From contig JBQTJM010000415.1 in the NCBI GenBank assembly GCA_052387115.1, positions 1 to 15,221 of the forward strand: 15,221 bases of DNA, given 5' to 3'. Below the pieces are notes generated by a model. The model was given only the letters and a program-made list of their open reading frames with translations, did not search any database and had not been told where the DNA came from. The DNA is from JACCXJ01 sp052387115 (GTDB taxonomy: Bacteria > Pseudomonadota > Gammaproteobacteria > JACCXJ01). The position numbers were made by a program, and so were the translations under genes. Shown here piece after piece: positions 1-6,912 of the stretch (position 1 is the first letter of the stretch; each line of letters opens with the position of its first letter).

Positions 1-1
1 C

Positions 2-220
2 ATGGGACTGATTCTGGGGATCTACCGCTACGAGCATGAGTCGAAGTCGGAATTCAGGGAATGGTCTGTTGACGTTCCGCTCGAATGTGCTGGCGATCGG
101 CTGCGTGAGTGGCGGGATCGAGGCCAAGGTGCGACCTTCGCCGAGGCGATGGATGAGCTCATCCGACAGCGTTGCCCGAACTGGGCCGGATACCTCCTTC
201 GAACGGGAGGTCGAACCTAG
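2..220 (+). CDS. Hypothetical protein, possibly 5'-partial
   Basis: I do not recognise this 72-codon frame. It opens with ATG at the second base of the window, so the true start may lie upstream. The product is charged, with an EFREW segment near residue 18, an arginine-rich DRLREWRDRG stretch and a C-terminal WAGYLLRTGG. No signal peptide or membrane segment is visible. Codons past the first third favour G or C at the third position, which supports real coding. It lies 25 bp before the SDR start on the same strand and could be its operon partner. A chance frame cannot be excluded. Confidence 0.4.
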   Translation: MGLILGIYRYEHESKSEFREWSVDVPLECAGDRLREWRDRGQGATFAEAMDELIRQRCPNWAGYLLRTGGRT

Positions 221-245
221 CCTGGAGGCGGGCGGCGCAAGCCTG

Positions 246-1061
246 ATGGCCACTGAACGGAACCGAAGCGAGCGGGCGTGGTCGCGCCGGGGACCGTCCG
301 AGGAGGCCCTCCCGACCTGGGAAAGCATCGGCTATCGCGACCGGATCGTGCTGGTCACAGGCGGTAACTCCGGGATCGGCAGGGCCTTTGTGGAGCGGTT
401 CGTGGCCGAGGGCGCGAGCGTCATGGCCTGCGGCCGTAACGAGACCACACTGCAAGCGCTCAAGGCGACCCATCCGAGCGTCGAGGCGAGACGTTGCGAC
501 GTCGCCTCGACCTCCGAGTTGGATGCACTCGCGGAATTCGTGACCCGGCGATATGGTCGATTGGACGTGCTGGTGAATAATGCGGGCGTCATGGAGCAGG
601 TGAATATGCTCGCGGGAGACGTGGACGCGGCGGCCATCACCCGGGAGATCGCGATCAACCTCACCGCCCCTATCCTACTCGTCCGGCGATGCTTACCCTT
701 ACTCCAGCACGGCCACCGCCCGCTCATCGTCATGGTCACCTCGGGCTACGCCTTGCTCCCCGCGCGGCGTGCCCCGACCTACTCGGCGACCAAGGCTGGA
801 CTGCGCGCCTTTACCCAGGCGCTGCGTTACCAGCTACAGGACAGCGGTATTCGTGTCATCGAGACCTTGCCTCCCCTCGTCGATACCCCAAGCACCGCTG
901 GGATCGACAGGCCGAAGATGGCACCCAGGGCGGTGGTGGACGAAACCTTGGCGTGCATCGCACGGGGACGCGACGAGTGCTTCGTCGGGCAGGTTCGGTG
1001 GTTGCCGTTATTGATGCGACTGGCGCCCCGTTTCGCCGCACGCCTGATAGCCAAGACCTGA
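246..1061 (+). CDS. SDR family NAD(P)-dependent oxidoreductase (DltE-like)
   Basis: This is a classical short-chain dehydrogenase/reductase of 271 residues, presumed cytosolic and NAD(P)H-dependent; the substrate cannot be told from sequence. The Rossmann nucleotide-binding motif TGGNSGIG is at residues 38-45, NNAG at 111-114, and the catalytic Ser166, Tyr179 and Lys183 fit the YxxxK pattern (YSATK). About 30 polar residues precede the Rossmann fold, more than usual, so the start could lie further in. The frame stays open upstream to position 36, but that part overlaps the preceding ORF and reads unlike protein. ATG 246 is therefore preferred, although its Shine-Dalgarno (GGAGG near 223-227) is distant. 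The C-terminal hydrophobic and basic tail (LPLLMRLAPRFAARLI) resembles DltE-type SDRs that act on lipid-like or membrane substrates, which is inference. Confidence 0.88.
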   Translation: MATERNRSERAWSRRGPSEEALPTWESIGYRDRIVLVTGGNSGIGRAFVERFVAEGASVMACGRNETTLQALKATHPSVEARRCDVASTSELDALAEFVTRRYGRLDVLVNNAGVMEQVNMLAGDVDAAAITREIAINLTAPILLVRRCLPLLQHGHRPLIVMVTSGYALLPARRAPTYSATKAGLRAFTQALRYQLQDSGIRVIETLPPLVDTPSTAGIDRPKMAPRAVVDETLACIARGRDECFVGQVRWLPLLMRLAPRFAARLIAKT

Positions 1062-1123
1062 AGCGCCATCGTGACTGGAGCTACACAAAGGAAAAGCCCT
1101 AGTCTCAGGTTCTGGTCGAAACG

Positions 1124-1309
1124 ATGCCTACCAACGTTACCGCCGAGTACATGGGCAGCATGGTCTACGCCGAAGCGGCCCGTGAACGGGGCGACGACAT
1201 CCGGCTGATGATGTTCGCCCAGGACACCCCCGAGAAAGTCAACTACGCGGCCATGGCCGAGGTGGTCCAAGGCTTATACAAGGCCATAGCGTCCCTGGCG
1301 ATGGAGTAA
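1124..1309 (+). CDS. Small hypothetical protein, possibly a gene remnant
   Basis: I do not recognise this 61-residue frame. Almost every codon ends in G or C and the residue mix is protein-like (EYMGSMVYAEAARERGDD, ending in an amphipathic helix VVQGLYKAIASLAME), so it probably is or was coding. There is no good Shine-Dalgarno before ATG 1124. The frame is open back to a TAG at 1100-1102, and the residues before the ATG (SQVLVET) read as plausibly as those after it. That suggests the 3' fragment of a longer gene. The opposite strand also has a protein-like frame here (see 1310-1645), so one of the two is a shadow. Confidence 0.35.
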   Translation: MPTNVTAEYMGSMVYAEAARERGDDIRLMMFAQDTPEKVNYAAMAEVVQGLYKAIASLAME

Positions 1310-1645
1310 GATTTCCGGTTCACGATTTCGGCAGCCTGCCACGTCCCCCAGGCGCGGAAAGGGTTGGCTTTGCCGGCTTACACCACGGACCGGTTCGCGA
1401 GCGTTTGGAAACGCGCGATGATTCCGATGAAACCGCGCACGGCGGTACGCAGCGGCAGAGGGCGATTCATGCAGTAGGTTGGTGCGTAAAACGCGTGTTA
1501 CGACTCGGATCACCGTGAGCGCGGCAATTTGTCGCGCAACAAAATGTCGAATTCCCAAACGGCCTCTACCGCTCTATGCTATTTACATGCTCGGGGGTTT
1601 TTTTAGCGGTGGGGCGGGCCGCGAGGCGATGATAACGACAGGCTG
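1310..1645. other. Gene-poor stretch with a possible decayed minus-strand frame
   Basis: No intact gene was found. On the minus strand a frame starts at ATG 1470 (MNRPLPLRTAVRGF...), meets a stop at 1380-1378 (SVV then TAA), and afterwards continues protein-like (AGKANPFRAWGTWQAAEIV) to about 1245. Codon third positions are GC-rich on both sides of the stop. This could be the remnant of a gene broken by one nonsense change, of unknown family. The sequence GCGGCAATTTGTCGC at 1521-1535 matches a palindrome at 2589-2603 in 14 of 15 bases. A run of seven T at 1598-1604 has no convincing preceding hairpin. Confidence 0.3.
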
Positions 1646-2056
1646 CTAGGAAAACCAGCGAAGCACACCGGCGGCGCTGAGCGCGGCGAAGGCGCAGCCG
1701 GCTTGCGTCCGCCACACCAGCACGCGCCGGCGCTCGTCCGGAGCGATCGACAGGCTGAAGAGTGCTAAGCCGATCCCGGCCATGGCGCAGCAGAGCTTGA
1801 GGACCAGCGCCACGAGCGCCGCTCCGTGGATCTCCGGCAACTGGCCGTAGTAGTGCCAGCTCAGCGCGCCGAACGCCGCGCCGCTCAGCACCTGCGCAAG
1901 CCAACCGCCGAGCACGAGGCGGGCGATCTGGTGCTGTATCTCGACTCGCTGTGCCCACGCGAGCACCATGGCGGGCCCGCCGGTAACGGCCGTGGCCCCG
2001 AAATTATGCGCTATCTGGACCGCGGCATACGACAGGTTCTCCGCTTCCACGGGCAC
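1646..2056 (-). CDS. Hypothetical small integral membrane protein
   Basis: This is a 136-residue hydrophobic protein with about four predicted membrane segments (roughly residues 20-35, 45-65, 78-102 and 118-134), so an inner-membrane location is inferred. I do not recognise the family; CopD-like or DUF-type four-helix membrane proteins are the nearest impression, not an assignment. Its GTG start directly follows the TAG stop of the upstream gene with no gap, so the two genes are probably co-transcribed and translationally coupled. Two histidines lie in or near the segments (AHNFGA, SWHYYG), as do two cysteines (LCC, GCAF). This suggests but does not show metal or redox involvement. Confidence 0.65.
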   Translation of the reverse strand: MPVEAENLSYAAVQIAHNFGATAVTGGPAMVLAWAQRVEIQHQIARLVLGGWLAQVLSGAAFGALSWHYYGQLPEIHGAALVALVLKLCCAMAGIGLALFSLSIAPDERRRVLVWRTQAGCAFAALSAAGVLRWFS

Positions 2057-2404
2057 CTACTCGACCGTCACCTCGATACAGCTCCCGACCCCGGTCGGGA
2101 CATGGGCCCTGTTCGCGATCCTGACGCAGATCTCGCGTCCGCCGGGGACCAGCCCCTTCAAGGTGTAGTCGCCTTTCAGGCGGTGCAAGGTACCGATCTC
2201 CTGGCCGTCGATGTAGACGTGGACATGGCTGCCTTTGCCGGACCCGGTTTCGGCCTCGTAGGAAAGGGTATTTGCTCCCTTGGCCGTGAGCGTCGCGCCC
2301 GGTGCTGGCGCCAGGATGCGGACCTCCGCCCCCTTCGCCCAAGCGCACGGAGCGGCCAGAACCAGAAACAGCATCAGCGACCTCTGCAATAACACCGCAT
2401 TCAT
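2057..2404 (-). CDS. Secreted hypothetical protein with an Ig-like fold
   Basis: This is a 115-residue protein with a clear Sec signal peptide (hydrophobic RSLMLFLVLAAPCAWA, probable cleavage after AWA near residue 23), giving a mature periplasmic or exported protein of about 90 residues. The mature part reads as a small beta-sandwich: VRILAPAPGATL, then SHVHVYIDGQEIG and GLVPGGREICVRIANR. The HVHVYIDG segment is reminiscent of the periplasmic DUF4399-type proteins with HxH-containing strands, but I would not assign that family. A strong Shine-Dalgarno AAGGAGGG (2411-2418) sits six bases before the ATG and fixes the start. It is the first gene of a two-gene unit, and the stop abuts the start of the membrane protein gene. 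A joint envelope role is inferred. Confidence 0.7.
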   Translation of the reverse strand: MNAVLLQRSLMLFLVLAAPCAWAKGAEVRILAPAPGATLTAKGANTLSYEAETGSGKGSHVHVYIDGQEIGTLHRLKGDYTLKGLVPGGREICVRIANRAHVPTGVGSCIEVTVE

Positions 2405-2588
2405 TCGTTACCCTCCTTCCGCCATGTGCCCGGTTACCAGCCCCCCGGTGATTCCGGGCGTACCTGGAAACATTGCTATCATCGTTTCGTCATAGGCCGT
2501 TCACCGTATTGTGCCGCGGCCGTCTGACAGCGCCGAAAACCCATCGGTCGGCTCGACTCATTATAAGCCCCTGGACCGGATCGCGCCT

Positions 2589-2603
2589 GCGACAATTTGT
2601 CGC
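2589..2603. promoter_or_regulatory. 15-bp perfect palindrome, operator-like
   Basis: The sequence GCGACAATTTGTCGC is a perfect inverted repeat with 7-bp arms around a single central T. It lies in gene-free DNA between the minus-strand unit starting at 2404 and the toxin remnant at 2792. A 14-of-15 copy is at 1521-1535. It is the size of an operator, but no regulator can be named. Confidence 0.3.
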
Positions 2604-2612
2604 ACCCCGAGG

Positions 2613-2712
2613 CTTGGTCAGCGACCGCAGCCGGACCCCCACCCCACCCTCCCCCGTCCGCAAGAAACGCGGACAGGGGAGGGAGATCCCCGGTGCCCTC
2701 CCCTGCGTAGCG
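2613..2712. repeat. Dispersed palindromic repeat, copy A
   Basis: This element of about 100 bp recurs at 11868-11968, with a partial copy at 11786-11822. Shared blocks are CTTGGTCAGCGA at one end, a central GC-rich palindrome, and CCCTCCCCTGCGTAGCG at the other end. The palindrome is CCCTCCCC with GTCCGC, a short loop (AAGAAAC here), then GCGGAC with GGGGAGGG. A second nested palindrome pairs GGGAGGG with the following CCCTCCC across AGATCCCCGG. The architecture resembles REP/BIME-type or MITE-like intergenic repeats. Confidence 0.75.
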
Positions 2713-2791
2713 ATGCGGCGTCCGGCTATGTTTGGAGCTGCCACTCGGCGAGTTGCAGCCGTGCCTGGACGGCCTGGAACTCCCCCCGCAG

Positions 2792-2963
2792 CTGGATGTC
2801 AACCTCTTACTTTACGCCTCCGACACGGTAAGTCCGCTCCATGAGCGGGCCAGAGTGTTTCTCGAGTCCTGCATGCGAGGCGGGGAGTTGTTCTGCCTCG
2901 GTTGGCCGACCGTGATGGGCTATATCTGCGCATCGCGACGCACCCCTCCCCGTTCGCTGACCG
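2792..2963 (+). pseudogene. Frameshifted, truncated VapC-type PIN toxin remnant
   Basis: The frame at 2792 reads LDVNLLLYASDTVSPLHERA, then GELFCLGWPTVMGY, the N-terminal half of a PIN-domain toxin with the first catalytic Asp in DVN. At TATAT (2921-2925) two extra bases shift the frame, and homology resumes as LRIATHPSPFAD in the next frame. Removing one AT gives the usual continuous G-Y-L-R-I-A-T-H-P. Similarity ends near 2963, so the second half, including the later acidic residues, is missing. There is no good start codon at the expected place and no intact antitoxin upstream. The gene is decayed and non-functional. VapC toxins are RNases, but this copy should be inactive. Confidence 0.75.
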
Positions 2964-3021
2964 TGGCATTGAAAGTTCCAACAAATGCGCCTGGCGTTCC
3001 CCGGTCTTGGCGGGAAATCTT

Positions 3022-4443
3022 TCATTCCACCCGCTTGACGGCCGGCGGCTGCCAGGTGCCGTCGAGCACGGCGGGCTCGGGCCAGTAGAGGCGCAACATC
3101 AGGTTGAAGCCGTCTTTCGGTGCGGGCAACCAGTTCGATTCGCGATCCTTTCCGGGGCTCCCGTTCTGGATGTAGATGTCGAGCGAGCCGCCCGGGTTGT
3201 ACCTGAGCTTGTCGCGGTCGCCGATTGCGTAACGATTGATCGGGTTGCCGACGAAGGACTGCCGATCGTTATAGAGCGTCAGTGACCAGAACGCCTCGGC
3301 AGGCGGCAGGCGCTCCTTGTCGAAACGCAGCACGTAGTCGTTCGCACCATTGAGCGGCTGGCCGTCGGCATCGACGCGCGCGATGGCATAAACCGCGTCC
3401 TCGGCGACATTGGCGCCCAGTCCCACCCAGGCAATCACGGCGCGCTCGGCGTAACGGGTGCCATAGCGGCCCCAGTCGAGACTGAAACTCCAGCCGTTCT
3501 TGAGCGGGCCGGCACCTTTCTTCGCGGCGGCGACGATGTCCTCGAGCGCGGCCTTGGCGCCTTCCTCGACGGCCTGGACGGTGGCGGGATCGAGCTTGGC
3601 GAGATCGAAGGGCTGGCCAGCGACCACGCCGATCGTTTTCATCTTTTCGATCATCGGTGCGTCCGCGGCGGCCGGCGGGTTTCCCGGCAGGAGCGCCGCC
3701 AGGCGCGAGTAGAAGGTCTGCGCGTCCATCCGCGCGAGCTGTTCGACCGGTGGCGTCTTGGGATCCACGCCGGCCGGCGGCGGGGCGGGCTCTGCAGGCG
3801 CTGCCGCCGGTCTTCCCCAGGCCGACAGCGGCGTGAGCTTGAGCTGATCCTGAAGCTTGTTGACCCAGCGGAAATCCACCTTGCCGTTGGTCTGGATGCG
3901 GCCGATCATCCATACCATGTGCGTGGGCGAACGGATCTCTTTTACGTCCTTTGGCAGCGGGCCGGTCCAGCCCGGTCCGGCCAACGCATAGTCGCCCTTC
4001 TTCGTGCCCGTGGTGCGTTTGCCGGGCGAGGCGAAGACATTGGTCCAGGCGTCCAGCATCGGCATCAGATAATAGCGGCCCTGGGTGTCGGGCAGCGACA
4101 GCACGATGGGCCCCTGTGACAGATCGAGCCACGCCGAGGAGTACAGCGTGTCGGCGTTGGGGCTCACGACATCGGTGAAGCTCTCGTCCGGGAAGGTGCG
4201 CAGGTGTGAGAAGCGGTTCACCGGGGCCTTCTTGGGATCGCCGGACGAGGTGTCGGTCATCACCGCTCGCGTGATTTCCATGAGCACGAGCGGATAGGCG
4301 TAGACGTAGACCTCGGTCGCGAGCTTCTTGAGGTCTTCGTCGACGGCGGGAGGCGCAGGCTCCTGGGCCTCTTGCGCTTCCGCGATGGCGAGAAGCGCGA
4401 GGCCGGCGGCGATGCGCGCGTAACGGGGTGAGCGGTAGGTCAT
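3022..4443 (-). CDS. Secreted DUF1254/DUF1214 domain-containing protein
   Basis: This 473-residue protein has an N-terminal signal peptide (basic TYRSPRYAR, then IAAGLALLAIAEA), so it is inferred to be periplasmic. The DUF1254 domain covers roughly residues 40-190, with the family hallmarks VSPNADTLYSSAWLDLS (93-109) and GRYYLMPMLDAWTNVF (122-137). The DUF1214 domain fills the C-terminus (about 340-465), with AFWSLTLYNDRQSFVGNP and NLMLRLYWPEPAVLDGTW. A proline/alanine-rich linker (about 211-232) joins the halves. Length is normal for the two-domain family, whose biochemical function is poorly defined. A Shine-Dalgarno AAGGAG lies about 10 bases before the ATG. The gene stands alone and diverges from vapBC across 85 bp. 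Confidence 0.92.
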   Translation of the reverse strand: MTYRSPRYARIAAGLALLAIAEAQEAQEPAPPAVDEDLKKLATEVYVYAYPLVLMEITRAVMTDTSSGDPKKAPVNRFSHLRTFPDESFTDVVSPNADTLYSSAWLDLSQGPIVLSLPDTQGRYYLMPMLDAWTNVFASPGKRTTGTKKGDYALAGPGWTGPLPKDVKEIRSPTHMVWMIGRIQTNGKVDFRWVNKLQDQLKLTPLSAWGRPAAAPAEPAPPPAGVDPKTPPVEQLARMDAQTFYSRLAALLPGNPPAAADAPMIEKMKTIGVVAGQPFDLAKLDPATVQAVEEGAKAALEDIVAAAKKGAGPLKNGWSFSLDWGRYGTRYAERAVIAWVGLGANVAEDAVYAIARVDADGQPLNGANDYVLRFDKERLPPAEAFWSLTLYNDRQSFVGNPINRYAIGDRDKLRYNPGGSLDIYIQNGSPGKDRESNWLPAPKDGFNLMLRLYWPEPAVLDGTWQPPAVKRVE

Positions 4444-4501
4444 GGGAGAGGTCTCCTTGCGAACGATTCAGGGTGAGCACGCAGACAGGCGGTTGACCCA
4501 C

Positions 4502-4528
4502 GCCGCGTAAGACCGTATCTTACGCGGC
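4502..4528 (+). promoter_or_regulatory. Perfect inverted repeat, probable VapBC autoregulatory operator
   Basis: GCCGCGTAAGA (4502-4512) and its exact reverse complement TCTTACGCGGC (4518-4528) are separated by five bases (CCGTA). The right arm ends at the base before the vapB ATG at 4529. AbrB-fold VapB antitoxins bind palindromes in their own promoters, so this is most likely the operator. No Shine-Dalgarno lies between it and the ATG. In RNA the same repeat would form a strong hairpin beside the start codon. Confidence 0.7.
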
Positions 4529-4780
4529 ATGAAGACCACGGTTTCCACCAAGGGCCAGATCATCCTGCCCGCCGAGATCCGGCAGCGGGATGGGATCGAG
4601 CCGGGGCAAGAGTTCCAGATCGAGCGCATCGACCGCGGCGAATATCGGCTCGTGCGCCTTGCGCCCCGCCCGAACGAAGGGCTGGTCGAGCTCCTGCTCG
4701 CCTGTCCGGTCAAAGGTTGGTTCAAGCCCTTGGAGCGAACCGCGACGACCGACGACATCGAGGCCCCCCATCTCGGATGA
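4529..4780 (+). CDS. vapB: AbrB/MazE/SpoVT-family antitoxin (VapB)
   Basis: This 83-residue protein has the swapped-hairpin AbrB-type DNA-binding domain in its first half: MKTTVSTKGQIILPAEIRQ, then GIEPGQEFQIE and YRLVRL. The C-terminal half (GLVELLLACPVKGWFKPLER) is the likely toxin-wrapping segment. The expected role is to neutralise the downstream PIN toxin and, together with it, repress the operon. The stop TGA overlaps the vapC start in an ATGA arrangement, which indicates translational coupling. The upstream palindrome directly abuts the ATG and leaves no room for a normal ribosome-binding site, so translation may be leaderless or weak. The family assignment is secure; the pairing follows from gene order. 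Confidence 0.92.
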   Translation: MKTTVSTKGQIILPAEIRQRDGIEPGQEFQIERIDRGEYRLVRLAPRPNEGLVELLLACPVKGWFKPLERTATTDDIEAPHLG

Positions 4781-5184
4781 TTTACCTCGTCGATGCGAAT
4801 GTGCTCGGCGAGCCGACGAAGTCGATGCCCAATGAAAAAGTCGTCGAATGGTTGAGGGCCAATGAACGAGATCTCGTCGTGGATGCGGTCATCCTCGGCG
4901 AGTTGTGCCTCGGGGTTCTCTCGCTTTCTGCGGGACGCAAGCGGGCACGACTCGAACAATGGTTCGAGACGGTGGTACGGACCATCGCCTGCCTTCCCTG
5001 GGACGCTGCTGTCAGCCGGCGGTGGGCGAGGTTGGTCGTGGATCTGAAGAGGAGAGGACGGGCGCTTCCGTTGCTGGACGGGATGATCGCTGCCACCGCG
5101 TTGGAACACGGGCTTACCGTCGCTACGCGTAACGTTAGGGACTTCGAGCAAAGCGGCGTGAAGGTCGTCGACCCGTTCGCCTGA
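4777..5184 (+). CDS. vapC: Type II toxin VapC, PIN-domain ribonuclease
   Basis: This 135-residue PIN-domain protein is of normal length for VapC, a Mg-dependent RNase that typically cleaves tRNA or rRNA. The acidic metal-binding set is complete: Asp6 in LVDANVL, Glu42 in LGELCLGV, Asp101 in LLDGMIAATA and Asp122 in RNVRDF. The residue pattern DANVLGEPTK resembles the FitB-like PIN subgroup. ATG 4777 overlaps the vapB stop by four bases. The frame is open upstream, but the ATGA overlap and the family N-terminus fix this start. All key residues are present, so the module is probably functional. The gene converges with avtA, 61 bp away. Confidence 0.93.
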   Translation: MIYLVDANVLGEPTKSMPNEKVVEWLRANERDLVVDAVILGELCLGVLSLSAGRKRARLEQWFETVVRTIACLPWDAAVSRRWARLVVDLKRRGRALPLLDGMIAATALEHGLTVATRNVRDFEQSGVKVVDPFA

Positions 5185-5245
5185 GGCGGCACAGGCCATC
5201 CGGGCGGATCGGCGGCCGCGGCAGGGTGGTGGTGGGAAACGCGGG

Positions 5246-6595
5246 CTAGGCATACGCCCGCCGGAGCTCCTCGCCGAGGAGGGTGAATCCCTGCTCCACC
5301 ACTCGGGGGGGTTGGGCGTAATGTACCCGGATGCACTCCTCGGTGTGGCGCCAGGGGGGGGTTCCGAAGTCCCTGGGGAGACCGGGGAAGAAATGCTCGC
5401 CGGGCACGATCAGCACCCCACGGTCTTTCAAGCGGGCGTAGAGCGTACGGGTGGAGATCGGCAGGTCTGGAAACCAGAGCCATAGGAACATCGCGCCTTC
5501 GGGCTCGTGAACGCGGTACGGGAGGCCTTCGAAGGCGAGCGATAATTGGCCCAGGGCGTCGCGGAGGCGCGCCGCGTAATAGGGTTGGATGATCTCGCGC
5601 GCGATGCGGATGATCGCGCCATTCCTGACCAGATCGTAGAGGATCGCCGGGCCGATGCCGCCGGGCGCGAGTGCCAGGATCGCGTTCATGCGTGCCACGG
5701 CGGCGATGATCTCCGGCCGCGCGATGACGATACCGCTCCGCACCCCGGGTAGACCGAGCTTCGAAAGGCTCAGGCTCAACACCATGGAATCATTCCACAG
5801 CGGGGTGATATCACGAAACAGGATGCTGGGAAAAGGCGGGCCATAGGCACCATCGACGATCAAGGGGACCTCGTGGCTTTGCGCGAGCGTCGCGAGTCGT
5901 TTCAAGTCGAGGTCCGAGATCACGTTTCCACTCGGGTTGGTGGGGCGTGAGAGACAAACGGCACCGATGTCCTCGCCGATCTCGAGGTCCTCGAAGCTCA
6001 CGCGATACTTGAAACGCCGGCCCGCGCAGGGATCGATCCCGCTCTCGCAGAGGTCGATGCCGCCCTCGGAGAGGTCGACCCCGCTCTCGCGGAGGTCGAT
6101 CCCGCCCTCGCAGAGATCGATCAAGGGCCGTCGGGCCAGAATACCGTCCGGGTCCGCGCACAGGTCCGTATAGCCGATGTACTCGGGACACAGGGGTAGC
6201 AGGATCTTCTTGCGCGTGCCCTCTCCGCCCTTGCCGGCGAAGAGGTTGAAGAGCATGAAGAAGCTCAACTGGCTGCCGGAGGTGAGGGCGATGTTCTCGG
6301 GGCCGAGGTCCCAGCCGTACTCCTGCCGCAACAGCCCGGCCAGGGCCTCGATGAACCCGCCCTCGCCTTGCGGGGGGCTGTAGTCGGCGAAAACGCGGGC
6401 AAAGCGCTCCGGTGCCTCCGAGAGCTTCGCGAGCTCGGCGCGAAACAGCGCCTCGAGCGCCGGGATGTGGGCGGGGTTGCCGCCGCCCAGCATGAGCGTG
6501 TCGCCCCCGCCTGCCAGCGCGCGTCCGAGGTCCTCCATGAGCTCTGCGATCCCGGACGGCTGGGTGAACCGCTGTCCGAAACGAGAGAGATGCAT
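5246..6595 (-). CDS. avtA: Valine-pyruvate aminotransferase
   Basis: This 449-residue PLP-dependent fold-type I aminotransferase matches E. coli AvtA along its length, from the N-terminus (FGQRFTQPSGIAELMEDL, LGGGNPAHIP) to PEGAMFLWLWFPDLPI and LIVPGEHFFPGL. The known reaction is L-valine + pyruvate to 2-oxoisovalerate + L-alanine, in the cytosol. The PLP lysine is Lys279 in SLSKLGLPG; SRPTNPSGNV (216-225) and the Asp of IVDGAYGPPFP are also visible. Residues about 158-192 form a repetitive insertion (DLCEGGI-type heptads) absent from the E. coli enzyme, encoded by a 21-bp minisatellite. No clear Shine-Dalgarno precedes the ATG. The start lies 50 bp after the MoaD-like gene on the same strand, which suggests one operon. 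Confidence 0.92.
   Translation of the reverse strand: MHLSRFGQRFTQPSGIAELMEDLGRALAGGGDTLMLGGGNPAHIPALEALFRAELAKLSEAPERFARVFADYSPPQGEGGFIEALAGLLRQEYGWDLGPENIALTSGSQLSFFMLFNLFAGKGGEGTRKKILLPLCPEYIGYTDLCADPDGILARRPLIDLCEGGIDLRESGVDLSEGGIDLCESGIDPCAGRRFKYRVSFEDLEIGEDIGAVCLSRPTNPSGNVISDLDLKRLATLAQSHEVPLIVDGAYGPPFPSILFRDITPLWNDSMVLSLSLSKLGLPGVRSGIVIARPEIIAAVARMNAILALAPGGIGPAILYDLVRNGAIIRIAREIIQPYYAARLRDALGQLSLAFEGLPYRVHEPEGAMFLWLWFPDLPISTRTLYARLKDRGVLIVPGEHFFPGLPRDFGTPPWRHTEECIRVHYAQPPRVVEQGFTLLGEELRRAYA
6030..6125. repeat. In-frame 21-bp minisatellite inside avtA
   Basis: Four tandem 21-bp units (6030-6050, 6051-6071, 6072-6092, 6093-6113) plus a partial fifth share the pattern AGGTCGATCCCGCTCTCGCAG with a few substitutions each. 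Because 21 is a multiple of three, the array stays in frame and encodes heptads of the form D-L-x-E-S/G-G-I/V on the avtA strand. Copy number can change by slippage without breaking the gene. Confidence 0.85.
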
Positions 6596-6645
6596 GCGTC
6601 GAAAACCGGTGTCGAGCCGATCGGCTCATTCTCGCTACCGGGGTC

Positions 6646-6906
6646 TCATCCGCCGCTTAGCGCCGCCAGGATATCGATCCGGTCGTCTGCCGAGAGGCGC
6701 TTGCGAAGGTCCCGGATCGGCAATTGATTGATGAAGACGTTGAGGTGTGGGCGCAGCCGTCCCTGCTCGTCGACCAGGCGAAACTTGAGACCGGGGTATT
6801 GCCGATCGAGGTCGTCCATGAGCGCTATCAGGTCGCCGCCGGCTGCCGCGATGTCGGCGCGGCCGCCCGTGTAATCCCGCAGGTGAGAGGACAGGAAGAC
6901 GCGCAC
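6646..6906 (-). CDS. MoaD/ThiS-family ubiquitin-like sulfur carrier
   Basis: This 86-residue protein has the beta-grasp pattern of MoaD/ThiS: an N-terminal strand MRVFLSSHLRDY, helix GGDLIALMDDLDRQYPG, strand HLNVFINQLPIRDL, and DRIDILAALSGG ending in the obligatory Gly-Gly. In the family, an E1-like enzyme adenylates that Gly-Gly and converts it to a thiocarboxylate that donates sulfur in molybdopterin, thiamin or cysteine synthesis. Which pathway applies here cannot be told. The start is GTG at 6906, only seven bases from the edge of the inverted-repeat element. It lies between a beta-propeller protein gene and avtA on the same strand. A plausible E1 partner (14265-15038) is encoded 7 kb away on the other strand. 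Confidence 0.85.
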   Translation of the reverse strand: MRVFLSSHLRDYTGGRADIAAAGGDLIALMDDLDRQYPGLKFRLVDEQGRLRPHLNVFINQLPIRDLRKRLSADDRIDILAALSGG

Positions 6907-6912
6907 GGGCTC

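Noticed and set aside
36..245. N-terminal extension of the SDR
   Set aside because: It reads unlike protein, overlaps the preceding frame, and lies before the usual SDR N-terminus.
1591..1604. GGGGG followed by seven T as a rho-independent terminator
   Set aside because: No stable stem precedes the T run, and the nearest gene end (1646) is on the other strand.
3269..4501. Long minus-strand open frame (410 codons) overlapping the DUF1254 gene
   Set aside because: It is rich in Arg, Gly and His with no domain pattern, as expected of an out-of-frame shadow in GC-rich DNA; the DUF1254 frame is clearly the coding one.
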